In this document: in pieces, positions 1-9,869 of the stretch
How positions within the stretch are numbered: position 1 is the first letter of the stretch
Layout of the letters: each line of letters opens with the position of its first letter
DNA from: Sepioteuthis lessoniana
Lineage: Eukaryota > Mollusca > Cephalopoda > Myopsida > Loliginidae
NCBI GenBank assembly: GCA_963585895.1
Contig: OY757916.1
Location: 17,613,129-17,677,128, forward strand
DNA: 64,000 bases
Direction: 5' to 3'
Made by a program: the position numbers and the translations under genes
Notes under the pieces: generated by a model
The model's input: only the letters and a program-made list of their open reading frames with translations
The model's database searches: none
Told to the model about the DNA's origin: nothing

Positions 1-148
1 CACACACACATATATATATATATGTATATATGTTGTTATGATTACACGCACATATATAGTGTGATGAACACGCCCCTATACTTACACAAATACACACATA
101 CAGATATGCATATATATATAGTGTAATGAACAAACACACATACATACA

Positions 149-179
<31 letters not shown>

Positions 180-192
180 GTATATATATATA
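1..192. repeat. Compound (CA)n/(TA)n/(CATA)n microsatellites
   Basis: Simple repeats open the window: (CA)n then (TA)n at 1-23, and a run of CATA units at about 140-178 followed by (TA)n. Short open frames across such runs encode Tyr-Ile or Ser-Leu strings and are not genes. Confidence 0.95.
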
Positions 193-483
193 ACGAAATG
201 AACATATCGTTTTGAAAATTATTTTTTCTTAAATCAGAAAAGTGCTCAAATACTGGCCTACAGAGCAAGATAAAACTTGAAATAAATATCTTGTTATTTT
301 TTTTTTATGTCAGTCTCATGGATTTGATTTTCAAGGATTTTTTAATGAAAATAAAATCATCTGATAAAGTTTCCAGTTCTTTAGCCATTACGCTCCAAAA
401 TGATTAATTTGAAGACTGCATTTTTATTTTAAAAAATACATGGATCTCACAGTCATGAGATTTACATAAGAATGTGAGAAAAT

Positions 484-497
484 ATACATACATACAC

Positions 498-571
<74 letters not shown>
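484..571. repeat. Compound (CATA)n-(TA)n-(GA)n microsatellite
   Basis: CATA units run into TATATA and then about 19 GA units. The two open frames crossing it (81 aa minus, 100 aa plus) consist mainly of SLSLSL or YIYIYI and RERERE strings, so they are artefacts of the repeat. Confidence 0.95.
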
Positions 572-573
<2 letters not shown>

Positions 574-1210
574 GCAAAATATGGAATTCTTTTGAGTTGA
601 CTGATTTAAACAGATATTTCCGATTTGGGTTCGCTGGGTTTGATCTCAAATCCAGTTTTACGAATATTGATTTTCAAATAAAGCAAAAAGACTTTTTGGA
701 TTTTTACGATGGACGTAACACACTCTCCTGTTTCTTCCTTCTATCCCGAGTTAGTTTTCGGTTCGACCTGGCCTAATGTATATCTCCATCTTTGTCTGAT
801 CATATCATATCATAGTATCATATCTATCTATCAATTTAATGAGGCAGACTGGGCTCTATAGTCTCGGATAAGCAAGTAGACTTTGTGGGTCAGTCGTGAA
901 GTAGGCAGTCTACCTGAATACTAACTCTGACAGTATCACGCCCAACCCTTTCGAACTGGTTTTCTAATTTCCTCAGAGGAAATGAAGACACCGTCGACAT
1001 TGATAAACTGCTTTCATTAAATAACCGACTGACTATCTATCTTTTGCATAAATCTTTATGTGGCATTTGAGAATATGAAGAGAAATAAGTTCTATGTACA
1101 AAAAGATTTTCATGCGAAAAAATATCCAGCCAGAGAAAAATAATTCAACCAATATTTTTGAATCAGTTACATAAAGACAAATGCTGTTGTAGCGCTTTTA
1201 GTACAAATAT
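572..1210. other. Unassigned AT-rich sequence
   Basis: No credible open frame, tandem repeat or recognised element was seen here. The same holds for about 193-480. Confidence 0.5.
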
Positions 1211-1214
1211 GGAA

Positions 1215-1412
1215 AGTATAGCTTAATGGTTATTGTCGAGGTAAAAAAAAAACTCGAGTACTCGAGTTCAAAACCTGGACGAGGCTGTTTGCATTTCACA
1301 TAGCTCTAATATCCTTAGGAAAGTTATGAATTCAATTATACTCCTTCAGACTATGGGTAAATAGTTGGTTAGACTTGTTCTTTATCCTTGGTATCCATCT
1401 AAATAATAAACA
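1215..1412 (+). mobile_element. tRNA-derived SINE, family A (decayed copy)
   Basis: This is a diverged copy of the family seen best at 11,137-11,427. It keeps the A-box-like TAGCTTAATGGTTAT, a B-box-like GAGTTCAAAACC, the body motif TTTGCATTTCACATAGC and the GGGTAAATAG block. An A-run splits the anticodon-like arm. No target duplication could be called. Confidence 0.7.
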
Positions 1413-1414
1413 CG

Positions 1415-1900
1415 CCCCATCAAAGAAATTTACATAGAAACTATAGTATTTCTAGTGATTGAAGGATAGTAAATAAAATGGTGTTTTTGAGAGTTGCAGA
1501 ATGGTCGAATTTTCAGATATGATGCTGACCAAATAATCTAGCAAAAGAGACTGGTTTCTTAGGAAAATGTGTTGAGGGATTTTAGTTGGACAAATGTTGT
1601 TACCTCCCAACTATAAACATAAGAACCGCCACATACAATCAATAAATACGCATTTTATTTCATGAATAATCTAAATAGAAATAATATAAAAAGAGTGAAT
1701 AGTGGTTTGTAGATAGAAATTACCTTATTGGAGGTATGTGTATAATAAGTTTCTAAGAGAAATGAAAGTTGGTGAGAAACTTACATATTTGAGAAGAGTT
1801 GTTGCTCTTATAGAAACTATTAGACACGCATGTCTGAAGGCAATTAATCTTTGGATACAGTATTGTATTCTTTTCTTTGGTGACGTGTTCAATGTTACAC
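1415..1900. other. Unassigned AT-rich sequence
   Basis: Nothing recognisable. It may hold the decayed 5' part of the Tc1-like relic that follows, but no protein similarity could be read. Confidence 0.4.
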
Positions 1901-2290
1901 GAATTTAATTGGGTACGAAAAATCTATGTCTAGGAGGACGAGACTAAAACATTCAATGGGTAAAAGTGAATTATATTTTTTGCCATCTACTTTTAAAGCG
2001 CTTTGGCAACGACTTCTGGCGGCCATTAGTAGAAATTTTATGGCAGACAAGGGAAATAATCCAGCAAATAATTCTTGGTAAAATATTCCAATAATATTAC
2101 CAAGCTATTGATATAAATCCCATAGAAAATTTATGAAGAAGTTTGAAGAAGTGTGTTCATCACACATCATGAATATTTAAAGGCTGTTTACAAAGATGAA
2201 TGGACTAAGATTCTTTAAGGTTAAGAGAACTAAAAGAAATCTTATGAAAAACAGTTTTGTGACTAAATACGGGGAGGCGCTAATAATTTT
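1900..2290 (+). pseudogene. Decayed Tc1-like transposase, C-terminal part
   Basis: Translated pieces in shifting frames match the C-terminal half of Tc1-family DDE transposases in order. DINPIENL (from 2110) resembles the PDLNPIENLW block and is followed by RSLKKCV. Then comes AVYKDEWTKI (about 2180-2210), and then KKSYEKQFCD and GGANNF, which resemble the family's C-terminal helix. Stops and frame changes interrupt it, so it is a fossil. The 113-aa open frame at 2,196-2,537 starts inside this relic in another frame and is not a gene. Terminal inverted repeats were not found. Confidence 0.55.
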
Positions 2291-2539
2291 GTGGCTCGAG
2301 ATAGATACATTCATTTTCACAAAATTTTACATAATCATTTTTTTCAACATAGTGCCCTTCATTTCACTCACTTTATCCAGCGTCCTGAAGCTCCCAAATT
2401 CCCGCCCTGCAGAAAGTAGTATCTTAATCTCCTTTACGAGGGTTCAGAGCATCGATGACGTTATCGTCAGTAGCAAAATGGAAACCGCTGAGCTAAATCT
2501 TTTTAATTTGGGAAAGGTAGGAGTCTGGTGGTTCTAAAT

Positions 2540-3194
2540 TAAATTAATATGGATGGTTAGCAAATTTGAGGCTATAATCTTGAATTGCAGCAAGAGTCTC
2601 AGCTGATTCCTGAACTCGCGCATTGTCTAGGTCGAAGAAGACCATATCAATATTTCTTAATTTTCTCTCGTAGCGGTTTCAAGAAATTAGAACAGTTAGT
2701 GCCGGACATAGTTTGACTATTTGCGAGGTAATCCAGAAAACCAAACTCTTTTTCATCTGAAAACGCCAATACATTTCTGGCATAAATAATTTATTTGACC
2801 TTCTTAGGAGCTGAAAATCCTGTAATGCTTCTGTTGTTCTGACTGTTGCTTCGTCTCTAGTTAAACGTAAGGAACTCAGGTTTCATTCTCAGTGAAAAGT
2901 CGTCGTCAATATGCGACTTGATTAGCGTTAAAATCAGTGAGATTTTTCCCTTGACATATATGAAAGTCGTTTCTGGTCAGGTTGAAATAGATTTCGAAAC
3001 TAACGAGCTGATAACTTTGTCATTTCTAGATGAGTATTTATTATTAGTTGGTTGGCTTTACAGCATGTAGACTCTTGTTTGATTTTTCACTGCCGAAGCC
3101 TGTCATATTTTCAAGCAATTATATTGTTTCAAGTAACTAATGTACAGCGAGGGAGATTTTGCCCATTTTCTCAAAAAGACTATTGATTTATAAA
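2540..3194. other. Unassigned AT-rich sequence
   Basis: No coding frame or repeat recognised. Confidence 0.4.
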
Positions 3195-3204
3195 TTAGCG
3201 ACCT

Positions 3205-3450
3205 TAGTCTAGGGTGACACAAAGGCTCCCTTTTCAATAACTACTTCACCGATGTGTAGGGGAGGGTGCTACTCCTTTTCGTGGATTGCTCCACTTTACC
3301 CTTGATCAGTACCTTATGATTCTGAGTATTGAGCAAGGTAGCATCAAAGTACCTTTTTTTGAGTCTTTGGTATGACTCGACCTGGGCTTGAACCTCGGTC
3401 TCCCGGACCATTGGCGAAGACTCTACTCATTAGGCCAATATAACAGAAAT
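3205..3450 (-). mobile_element. tRNA-derived SINE, family B (minus)
   Basis: Read on the minus strand it has the A-box-like TAATGAGTAGAGTC, the B-box-like GAGGTTCAAGCCC, then a body with AAGTCATACCAAAGACTC, GGTACTTTGATGC, CTCAATACTCAGAATCATAAGG and a GTAGCACCCTCCCC block. It aligns along its length with copies at 13,865-14,100 (minus) and 20,335-20,600 (plus). The A and B boxes form an internal Pol III promoter typical of tRNA SINEs. Confidence 0.75.
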
Positions 3451-3930
3451 AATATTGGGAAAGATTTCATGCAAGCTTTAAAAGTTGAACTATGAATAAA
3501 TAAGACTGCCATTTTGAGGTTCATGCATTTTATTTACGACTAAAAATTTATCAGCTGCTCACCGTATGAATAGTATTAGATTCCAATATTTTGATGCTTC
3601 TTGGTTTTTATATTAAAAAAATGTGAATTACTTTCATTAATTTAAGTATTCATCAGAATTTTAAAAAACATATTTGTTGAAATAAGAAACAACTTCTTGT
3701 TAAATCAAGTTTTTCAATTAATTTTTAAAGTCAAATTAAATCAGAATATTTTTTCTAATTGTACATTGCACATTTACACAATTTTACATGAGTTTCTTTT
3801 CCACTTGAAAACATTATAGATTTGAAAATATTTTCCTCCATATTCTTTTATTTGAAATCCAAATAATTTGTTAAAGTCAAGGAAATACGTGTGTGTGTGT
3901 GCATGTGTGTGTGAATATGAAACCAGTGCT

Positions 3931-4062
3931 AAAAATACAGACTTAATTGCAATTAACAGATTCATGCCACCGTAGCCATCACCACACAATTAAATTTTAA
4001 TTGCCCGATTATTATTGCGATGGAGTGAAACTGTTATTTGCAATTAAGTCCGTATTTTTTTA
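3931..4062. mobile_element. Foldback (MITE-like) hairpin element
   Basis: Arms of about 28 bp at 3931-3960 and 4031-4062 are near-perfect inverted copies (AAAAATACAGACTTAATTGC against its complement near 4051). They are separated by about 70 bp that itself contains the palindrome CAATTAAATTTTAATTG. The size and symmetry suggest a small nonautonomous DNA element or foldback unit; the family is unknown. Confidence 0.5.
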
Positions 4063-4177
4063 AACATTTGTTTTAAAAATTGTATCTTAAGATATTGCTA
4101 ACTTTACTCATTTCAAGTACTGAAACGCCCCCCACCACAAAAATTAAAAACAAAAAAAATTCACATACATGTACGCA

Positions 4178-4181
<4 letters not shown>

Positions 4182-4234
<53 letters not shown>
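4182..4234. repeat. (AT)n microsatellite
   Basis: An interrupted AT dinucleotide run lies immediately left of the large inverted repeat. Confidence 0.9.
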
Positions 4235-4293
4235 TCTTTTTTTTAATAGGTAAGTCCACGAAAAGATTTGTATTTTTTTAATTTATTTATTTT

Positions 4294-4352
4294 GTTCTTG
4301 CATACGTGTTACATACGTATATGTTTCCAGCTTGTTGCTTTCGTCAGAGAAC
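4294..4352 (-). ncRNA. Hammerhead-ribozyme-like fold, arm copy 1
   Basis: On the minus strand stem I (GTTCT) is followed by CTGACGA, a 3-bp stem II (AGC/GCT) and GGAAA. A stem III-like palindrome with inserted bases follows, and then AGAAC closes stem I. The strictly conserved CUGANGA and GAAA cores are present. The usual G10.1-C11.1 pair is replaced by A and G, so activity is uncertain. Related folds lie at 6516-6563 and 60,151-60,198. Confidence 0.4.
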
Positions 4353-4518
4353 ATATATGCCACAAAGGTACCCAACGAGACTTGAACTCACTCTTGTTTG
4401 CAGATTGAATGCTTTTCAGTTAGTTATGGGCTTATATAAAGGTCATCCTCTCTTTTTCTTAGAATGTGTTTACCTTAGTCTGCTTTACTCCTCTTTGATA
4501 TTTGATATGTTTTTGTCG

Positions 4519-4565
<47 letters not shown>
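4519..4565. repeat. (GT)n microsatellite
   Basis: About 23 GT units within the left arm of the inverted-repeat locus. The equivalent site in the right arm (about 6370-6388) has a shorter (CA)n. Confidence 0.95.
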
Positions 4566-4568
<3 letters not shown>

Positions 4569-4894
4569 GAGTGGTTTTGGATTTCACTAATAGTTATTTT
4601 TCTTCTCTGTGTGTGTGAATGTGTGTCTTGGGGATATTTTTGAGTGTGTTTATGTGTGGTAGTGTGGTTTGAAATTTACGGGTAATTCTTTTGTATGTAT
4701 ATATATATATATATATACACACATATCTATGTATGCTTGTGTGTGCATGAGTATACATATATATATTTGTGTGAGTGTGTGTGTGTGTCTTTTCAGCTTG
4801 ATGATTTCGACAAAGAACATGTTTGGCACAAGGTCTAGTAAATGGGTATTCAATGAGAATTAAACTTACTCGTGTTTGTATGATTTTGATTTAC

Positions 4895-4933
<39 letters not shown>

Positions 4934-5062
4934 CTTTATTTGAAGTCGCGTGTAGTCGTTGTTTTGATAAATTGGCATAATTTTAAATTTACCTCTAATA
5001 CATTGGTATAGGTGTTTCGAAACATTTAATTTTCTGTTTTTTCTACTTTTTCTTCAAGAAAA

Positions 5063-5161
5063 CCTCCGCCCGAAAAAAAAGGTATTTGTGAACACAGCTT
5101 AAAAGAATTACCATTTTTAGACATCACTGTAAAAAATGGAAATGGCCAAATCATCATAAAA
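5063..5161 (+). pseudogene. Penelope-like reverse transcriptase fragment
   Basis: Thirty-three codons read in one frame contain ELPFLDITVKNGNGQII. The LPFLD(I/V) block is characteristic of reverse transcriptases of Penelope-like elements. Downstream the frame enters the inverted-repeat arm and the similarity stops. No start codon, YxDD box or GIY-YIG endonuclease is present. This is an identification from the motif only. Confidence 0.55.
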
Positions 5162-5337
5162 CAGAAAATTAAATGTTTCGAAACACCTATACCAATGTAT
5201 TCCTGGTAAATTTAAAATAATGCCAATTTATCAAACCAACGACTACACGCTACTTCAAATAAAGGAAAAGAATTTTATAGATTAATTTAAACCAAAGTTG
5301 AATAAAACAAGAATCGTACGCATACACAAATGGAAAT

Positions 5338-5339
<2 letters not shown>

Positions 5340-5421
<82 letters not shown>
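5340..5421. repeat. (CA)n-(TA)n compound microsatellite
   Basis: About 31 CA units followed by about 10 TA units. Confidence 0.97.
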
Positions 5422-5422
<1 letters not shown>

Positions 5423-5577
5423 GTGTATACTTAGTCCAGTTAAACCGGAGTTGGGAGTAATTCCATCAGGACAAGAAATTATTCATGAATGAATATTTAA
5501 AATTTTCCTGGTAAAGAGCTCAATGTACCAATAATACAGAGCAATAAATTCTTTAAGAAAAAACAACGAAACCAATC

Positions 5578-5672
5578 ACAAAGGATTATAAATTTATTTC
5601 CATCCTGTTACGCATTTTTGAAATTTCCAAAAACACGAAAAAAAATTAACAGGACTTCTTCAGATCTTTTTG
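5578..5672 (-). ncRNA. Hammerhead-ribozyme-like fold with long stem II
   Basis: Minus strand: stem I CAAA..GAT (5672-5664), core CTGAAGA (5663-5657), stem II TCCTGTTA paired with TAACAGGA, core GAAA (5600-5597), and a four-pair stem III in TAAATTTA. The cleavage triplet is ATA, followed by ATC.TTTG closing stem I. It shares the GAAATAAATTTATAAT stretch with the folds at 7191 and 56,356. The pair next to the core in stem II is A and G rather than G-C. Confidence 0.45.
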
Positions 5673-6142
5673 ATAAAAAACTAGAATAGACACATAAGAG
5701 TGGGAGGGGATAGAAGAGTGGGAGGGGATAGAAGAGGGGTGAAGAGTTACCTCTTCATTAAGCCCACTTCCGTTTTAAATTTAAAATTTCGGTTAGCAAT
5801 GTAGCTAAATTCATTTTTTTTAAATTAATAATTTTTAAAATTACATTTAGACCTAAATTACAGATTTTTTTATTTATTAGATTTAAACTTTAATTAATAA
5901 TCTCACGTAAGGATGCAGTAATAGATATATTAAACTGAAAACAAAAACAAATATTTAATTTATTTAATATATTTTAAAGTTTCAAAACTATTTAGAAAGC
6001 ATTAATCAGTTCCACTTTTTATGCGTAAGACACAAAAAACATAAGTAAATAAAAACCATACAAATACAAGTAAGTTCTAGTCTCATTAAATACCCATTGA
6101 TTAGTCCATGTACCAGACATATTCTCTGACGAAAGCATCAAT

Positions 6143-6148
<6 letters not shown>

Positions 6149-6200
<52 letters not shown>
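6149..6200. repeat. (CA)n-(TA)n microsatellite
   Basis: CA units (6149-6174) run into TA units in the right arm. It replaces the stem III position of a decayed CTGACGAAAGC hammerhead-like copy at about 6127. Confidence 0.95.
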
Positions 6201-6205
<5 letters not shown>

Positions 6206-6515
6206 CACACAAACATACTTAGATATGTATATATACATGCACAAACAAAAAATTACCAGTAAATTTCAAATCACACTACCACACATAAACATACAAAAAT
6301 ATCCCCAAGATAGACACTCATACACACATAGAAGAAAATAACTATTAGTGAAATCCCAAACCACCCCAACACACACACACACACACACAACAACAACAAA
6401 AACATACAAATATCAAAGAGGGGTAAAGCAGACTAAGATAAGCACATTCAAATACAAAAAAGAGTGAGTTCAAGTTTCATTGAGTATCCCATTAACAAGA
6501 CCTTGTGCCATATAT

Positions 6516-6563
6516 GTTCTCTGACGAAAGCAACAAACTGGAAACATACACGTATGAAAGAAC
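6516..6563 (+). ncRNA. Hammerhead-ribozyme-like fold, arm copy 2
   Basis: Stem I GTTCT (6516-6520) is followed by CTGACGA (6521-6527), a weak stem II, GGAAA, stem III CATAC.AC.GTATG, then AGAAC (6559-6563), which perfectly complements the first strand. The cleavage-site U appears to be mutated here (GTATGAA), unlike GTATGTA in the 60-kb copy, so this copy is probably inactive. Confidence 0.45.
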
Positions 6564-6625
6564 AAAGTAAATAAATTAAAAAAGTATAAATCTCTTTGTG
6601 GAGGTACCTATTCAAAAAATATTCT

Positions 6626-7140
6626 TATTCTTTCTTTGGACCTACAACAAACAAGCATATATTCCCCTTGACCATTTTTAGGGTAGTTAAAAAAAACAAC
6701 ACTTGATGACTATAATAAATGTCCCCACCTTATCCGGTTTAACTATCTCGATCCTAATTGAAACAAGAGAAATATCTAGGATGGCAACAGCTGGGTTAAT
6801 TAACAGACATATTAGAAATAAATGTAAATCATATATGAGATAGCCATTAGTTAAACGATCTTAGTCTGTTTAGAAAACACACCTGCCAAGTAGAAGAAAC
6901 CACAATCGGAACACAAAATTAGAAGGGACTGACCAGTAGATTAATTCCACTCCTGTTTCTTAATCGTTCTAACATATAACATATTAACACCCCCTGCTCA
7001 AGCCTATGAACGAAAGAATTTGTAACTTTGTAATTTGATTTCCATTTTATGTTTTATTTTTATTTTTATTTTTATCTTTATCTTTATTTTCTGATTTCAA
7101 TTTATTTTTTTAATTTCCTTATTTTATCTTCTGAATACGA
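6626..7140. other. Probable Penelope-like flanking sequence, unassigned
   Basis: AT-rich with a TTTATTTTTATCTTTA-rich stretch at 7053-7130. No coding frame. Its place between the inverted-repeat locus and the hammerhead-like fold suggests untranslated sequence of the same element, which is inference only. Confidence 0.35.
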
Positions 7141-7190
7141 ACTGTAACTCCTCATTTGCATCTCGGGGACAATACAGAGCATGTAAACGA

Positions 7191-7252
7191 GTCATCTGAC
7201 GAGACGGAGAATATACCAACAATATTCTCCGCCGAAATAAATTTATTATGAC
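7191..7252 (+). ncRNA. Hammerhead ribozyme candidate HH1
   Basis: All hammerhead parts occur in order. Stem I GTCAT (7191-7195) is followed by the CTGACGAG core (7196-7203). Stem II is about 12 bp with one mismatch: CGGAGAATAT pairs with ATATTCTCCG around loop ACCAACA. Then come CGAAA (7233-7237) and a 4-bp stem III within ATAAATTTAT. An ATT cleavage triplet precedes ATGAC (7248-7252), which closes stem I. A very short stem III is what Penelope-like hammerheads are known to have. A (TA)n/(GT)n tract begins 36 bp downstream, as in the 56-kb copy. Confidence 0.65.
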
Positions 7253-7283
7253 GGCTTAACCTAGTTTGAGTCTCCATTTAATT

Positions 7284-7288
<5 letters not shown>

Positions 7289-7371
<83 letters not shown>
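7289..7371. repeat. (TA)n-(GT)n compound microsatellite
   Basis: About 23 TA units then about 18 GT units, directly downstream of hammerhead candidate HH1. Confidence 0.97.
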
Positions 7372-7372
<1 letters not shown>

Positions 7373-7845
7373 TTAAACGTATAAATGATAGAATGAAGGA
7401 CACTGTAAGTCCGTTACTTACGTTTCTTGTGTTTTACGCAATCTTGGGACGGGAATGTAATAAAAATAGCCAGGCAAGCGTCTATATAGCGGGAGGCATA
7501 CTCACTTGATGAGATATCAATTCATGAAACATGTAACTGAAAGATTAACTTGGCGTTCTAATTCCATATTATTACACGTATTAGTACTCGGGACATTCAA
7601 ACGAGAAAAAAATTATTTTTCCTCAAGCAGTTTAAAATAGAGGAAAATGATTAATGGGAATAATTTTGGGTCAGGAGATACAGGAGAAATCAGTGAACAT
7701 ATCAACATGTACATATTAATTCACATGAAACTCAAGTATCGGACTTATCCAGTCCGTAATTCTATTCTTAGATTTTATAAGGGTTCTGTTATAATAGCAT
7801 CAAGAATTATTTTAATGCAAAAACTTCTCATTTGCAGTTCTTCTA
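7372..7845. other. Unassigned AT-rich sequence
   Basis: Open frames of 75 and 100 aa cross this stretch, but much of each is encoded by the flanking microsatellites. No recognisable domain. Confidence 0.4.
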
Positions 7846-7847
7846 TC

Positions 7848-7849
<2 letters not shown>

Positions 7850-7929
<80 letters not shown>
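7850..7929. repeat. (AT)n-(GA)n compound microsatellite
   Basis: About 25 AT units followed by about 15 GA units. Confidence 0.97.
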
Positions 7930-7930
<1 letters not shown>

Positions 7931-8009
7931 GTACGTATGTATGTACTAATCCTAACAAAAATTTTGGAAATAACCACAGTAAGAGGAGGTTCGCCAAGTT
8001 TGTTTGTTT

Positions 8010-9400
8010 AAATTTCTAACGCATTTTATAATAGAAATAATCTGATCTGAATTTTTATTGTATAAATAACTTCTGTATTAAGATAGAAAAATCATGTATA
8101 ATTAATTTTGAAGTAAAAATTTCTTCTAATGCATTTTTATAGTAAAAAAATACTTCAATTGTATTGTTATAGAAAATAATTTATAATGTACGTTTATAGG
8201 AAAATCATTTCTAATGCCTTTTTGTGAAAATTATTTTTAATGCATTTTTATAGACCCCCCCCCAATTCTAATGCATTTTTATTGTAAAAATAGTTCTTAT
8301 TGTATTTTATTGTAAAATAATTTCGAATGCATTTTTATAGTAAAAATCTTTAAAAGTTGCCTTTTTTTAATTGTAAAAATCACTTCTAATGCATTTTTAT
8401 AGAAAGTATTATTTCTAATGCATTTTATTGTAAGAATCACTTTTAAATGTTTCAAATAAATTTATACTGCAGAAGTCATTTATAATGCATTCTTTTAGAA
8501 AAAAAAATGACTTCTAATAAATTTTTATGGTAAAAAATCATTCATAATGAATTCTCATCATAAAAAAAATTTCTAATGCATTTTTATAGTAAAAATCATT
8601 GGCAATGCATTCGTATAGTAAAGATCATTTATAATGTATTGTTATAGTAAATATAATTTCCCATATATTTTTATAGTAAAAATTGCTTCAAATGCATTTG
8701 ATAATAAAATAACTTATATTGCATTCTTATAGTAAAATTAATTTTTATAATGAAAATCACTTGTAATGCATTTTTATAGTAAATAATCATTTCTATTACA
8801 TTTCTATAGTAAAAGTCATTTTGGATGCATCATTATAGTAAATAACATTTCTCATGTATTTTTTATAGTAAAAATGGTTTCTAATATACTTTCATTGTAA
8901 AAATACATTCTAATAAATTTCTATTAAGAAAATAATTTCTCATTCATTTTATATTAAAAATCATATGTAATGAATTTTTTAAGTAAAAATCATATGTAAT
9001 GCATTTTTATAATAAAAATCACTTTTAATGCATTTTTATAGTACAAATCATTTCTAATGTATTTGTAAAGTAAATATTATTTCTAATGCATCCGTATAGT
9101 AAACATATTTTATAATGCATTTTTCGAGTACCCCATACAAAAATCGTGAAATTAGCATACTTAAAGGATGTTTACTTAAGTTTTTTTGTAAATTTCAGAT
9201 GCATTTTTATAGTGAAAATCATTTTTATTGCATTTTTCTATTACCCCTGACAACAATTAAGGAATTAGCAAAATTAGAGGATATCCACCATGTTTTCTTC
9301 AAATTTTCAGTGCATTTTATTGTAAAACCATTTCTAATGCATTTTTATATTAAACATAATTTTTAATGCATTTTCAGAGTAAAATACCTTTTCATGCACT
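8010..9400. repeat. Decayed ~30-bp minisatellite with embedded modules
   Basis: Roughly 45 diverged copies of a 29-31-bp unit of the form TTCTAATGCATTTTTATAG plus TAAAAATCA. Indels and substitutions are frequent, so the array is old. Three copies of another ~65-bp module (GGAATTAGCA..TTAA with AGGATGT) interrupt it at about 9130-9200, 9244-9310 and 9405-9450. The same module recurs at 53,695-53,755. Confidence 0.85.
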
Positions 9401-9450
9401 TTTTTTACTGACTCAGACTCAAAATTATGGAATTAGCACGTTTAAGGAAG

Positions 9451-9860
9451 ACTAAAAGTATCAAAATTTAAAAAATTAAGTATAAAAAAATAGCTTCAAA
9501 GTAGATTCAAATGCTAATCTTAGACTTTAAAACTCATATATAATGTAAGTGGTCTTCGCCAAGTTGGATAATTAAGACAGGTGTAAGGAAGTAGTGTATA
9601 GAGTTTCCATTCTTTATACGGATTCCCGCCGCTTGGCTGTCAAATAATTAAAAAGTTAATAATGTGATAAAAAACATGAAAAATAGTTTTTTTTAAGAAC
9701 GCCAGTTCCAAAGTACTTTAAAATAGATTACAAATTCTGTACATCCATACAAACTGCTGTTGTTATTTGATTTTGGTTTCTTTGTTTAATAGCATAGCAA
9801 ACTTCGCGCTCTTTAATTCAGTTTTGGAGAGGAATAGATTCTCTTATCGCCACAGCTATA
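9451..9860. other. Unassigned AT-rich sequence
   Basis: No gene or repeat recognised, except a sequence near 9765-9800 resembling the 3' end of dispersed SINEs on the minus strand. Confidence 0.4.
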
Positions 9861-9869
9861 GCTTGAATA

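Larger units (their letters stand above)
4250..6625. mobile_element. Penelope-like element remnant in a nested inverted-repeat locus
   Basis: Outer arms at 4250-4905 (plus) and 6018-6625 (inverted) match over most of about 600 bp. Shared blocks include TTGCTTTCGTCAGAGAACAT, TTAGTCTGCTTTAC, ATTTCACTAATAGTTATTTT and GTGTGGTAGTGTG. Inside them a second inverted pair lies at about 4935-5040 and 5158-5265. The innermost loop encodes a Penelope-type reverse transcriptase scrap. Penelope-like elements are known to carry terminal repeats in direct or inverted arrangement (pLTRs), which fits. Long (GT)n and (CA)n runs sit at matching places in both arms. Confidence 0.6.

Noticed and set aside
474..776. 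Open frames over dinucleotide repeats here and at 4,306, 4,650, 6,019, 7,282, 7,647, 7,812 and 14,039
   Set aside because: The proteins are YIYI, CVCV, SLSL or RERE strings created by (TA)n, (GT)n and (GA)n runs.
2196..2537. 113-aa plus-strand open frame as a gene
   Set aside because: Its start lies in the Tc1-like relic in another frame; the remainder has no domain or gene context.
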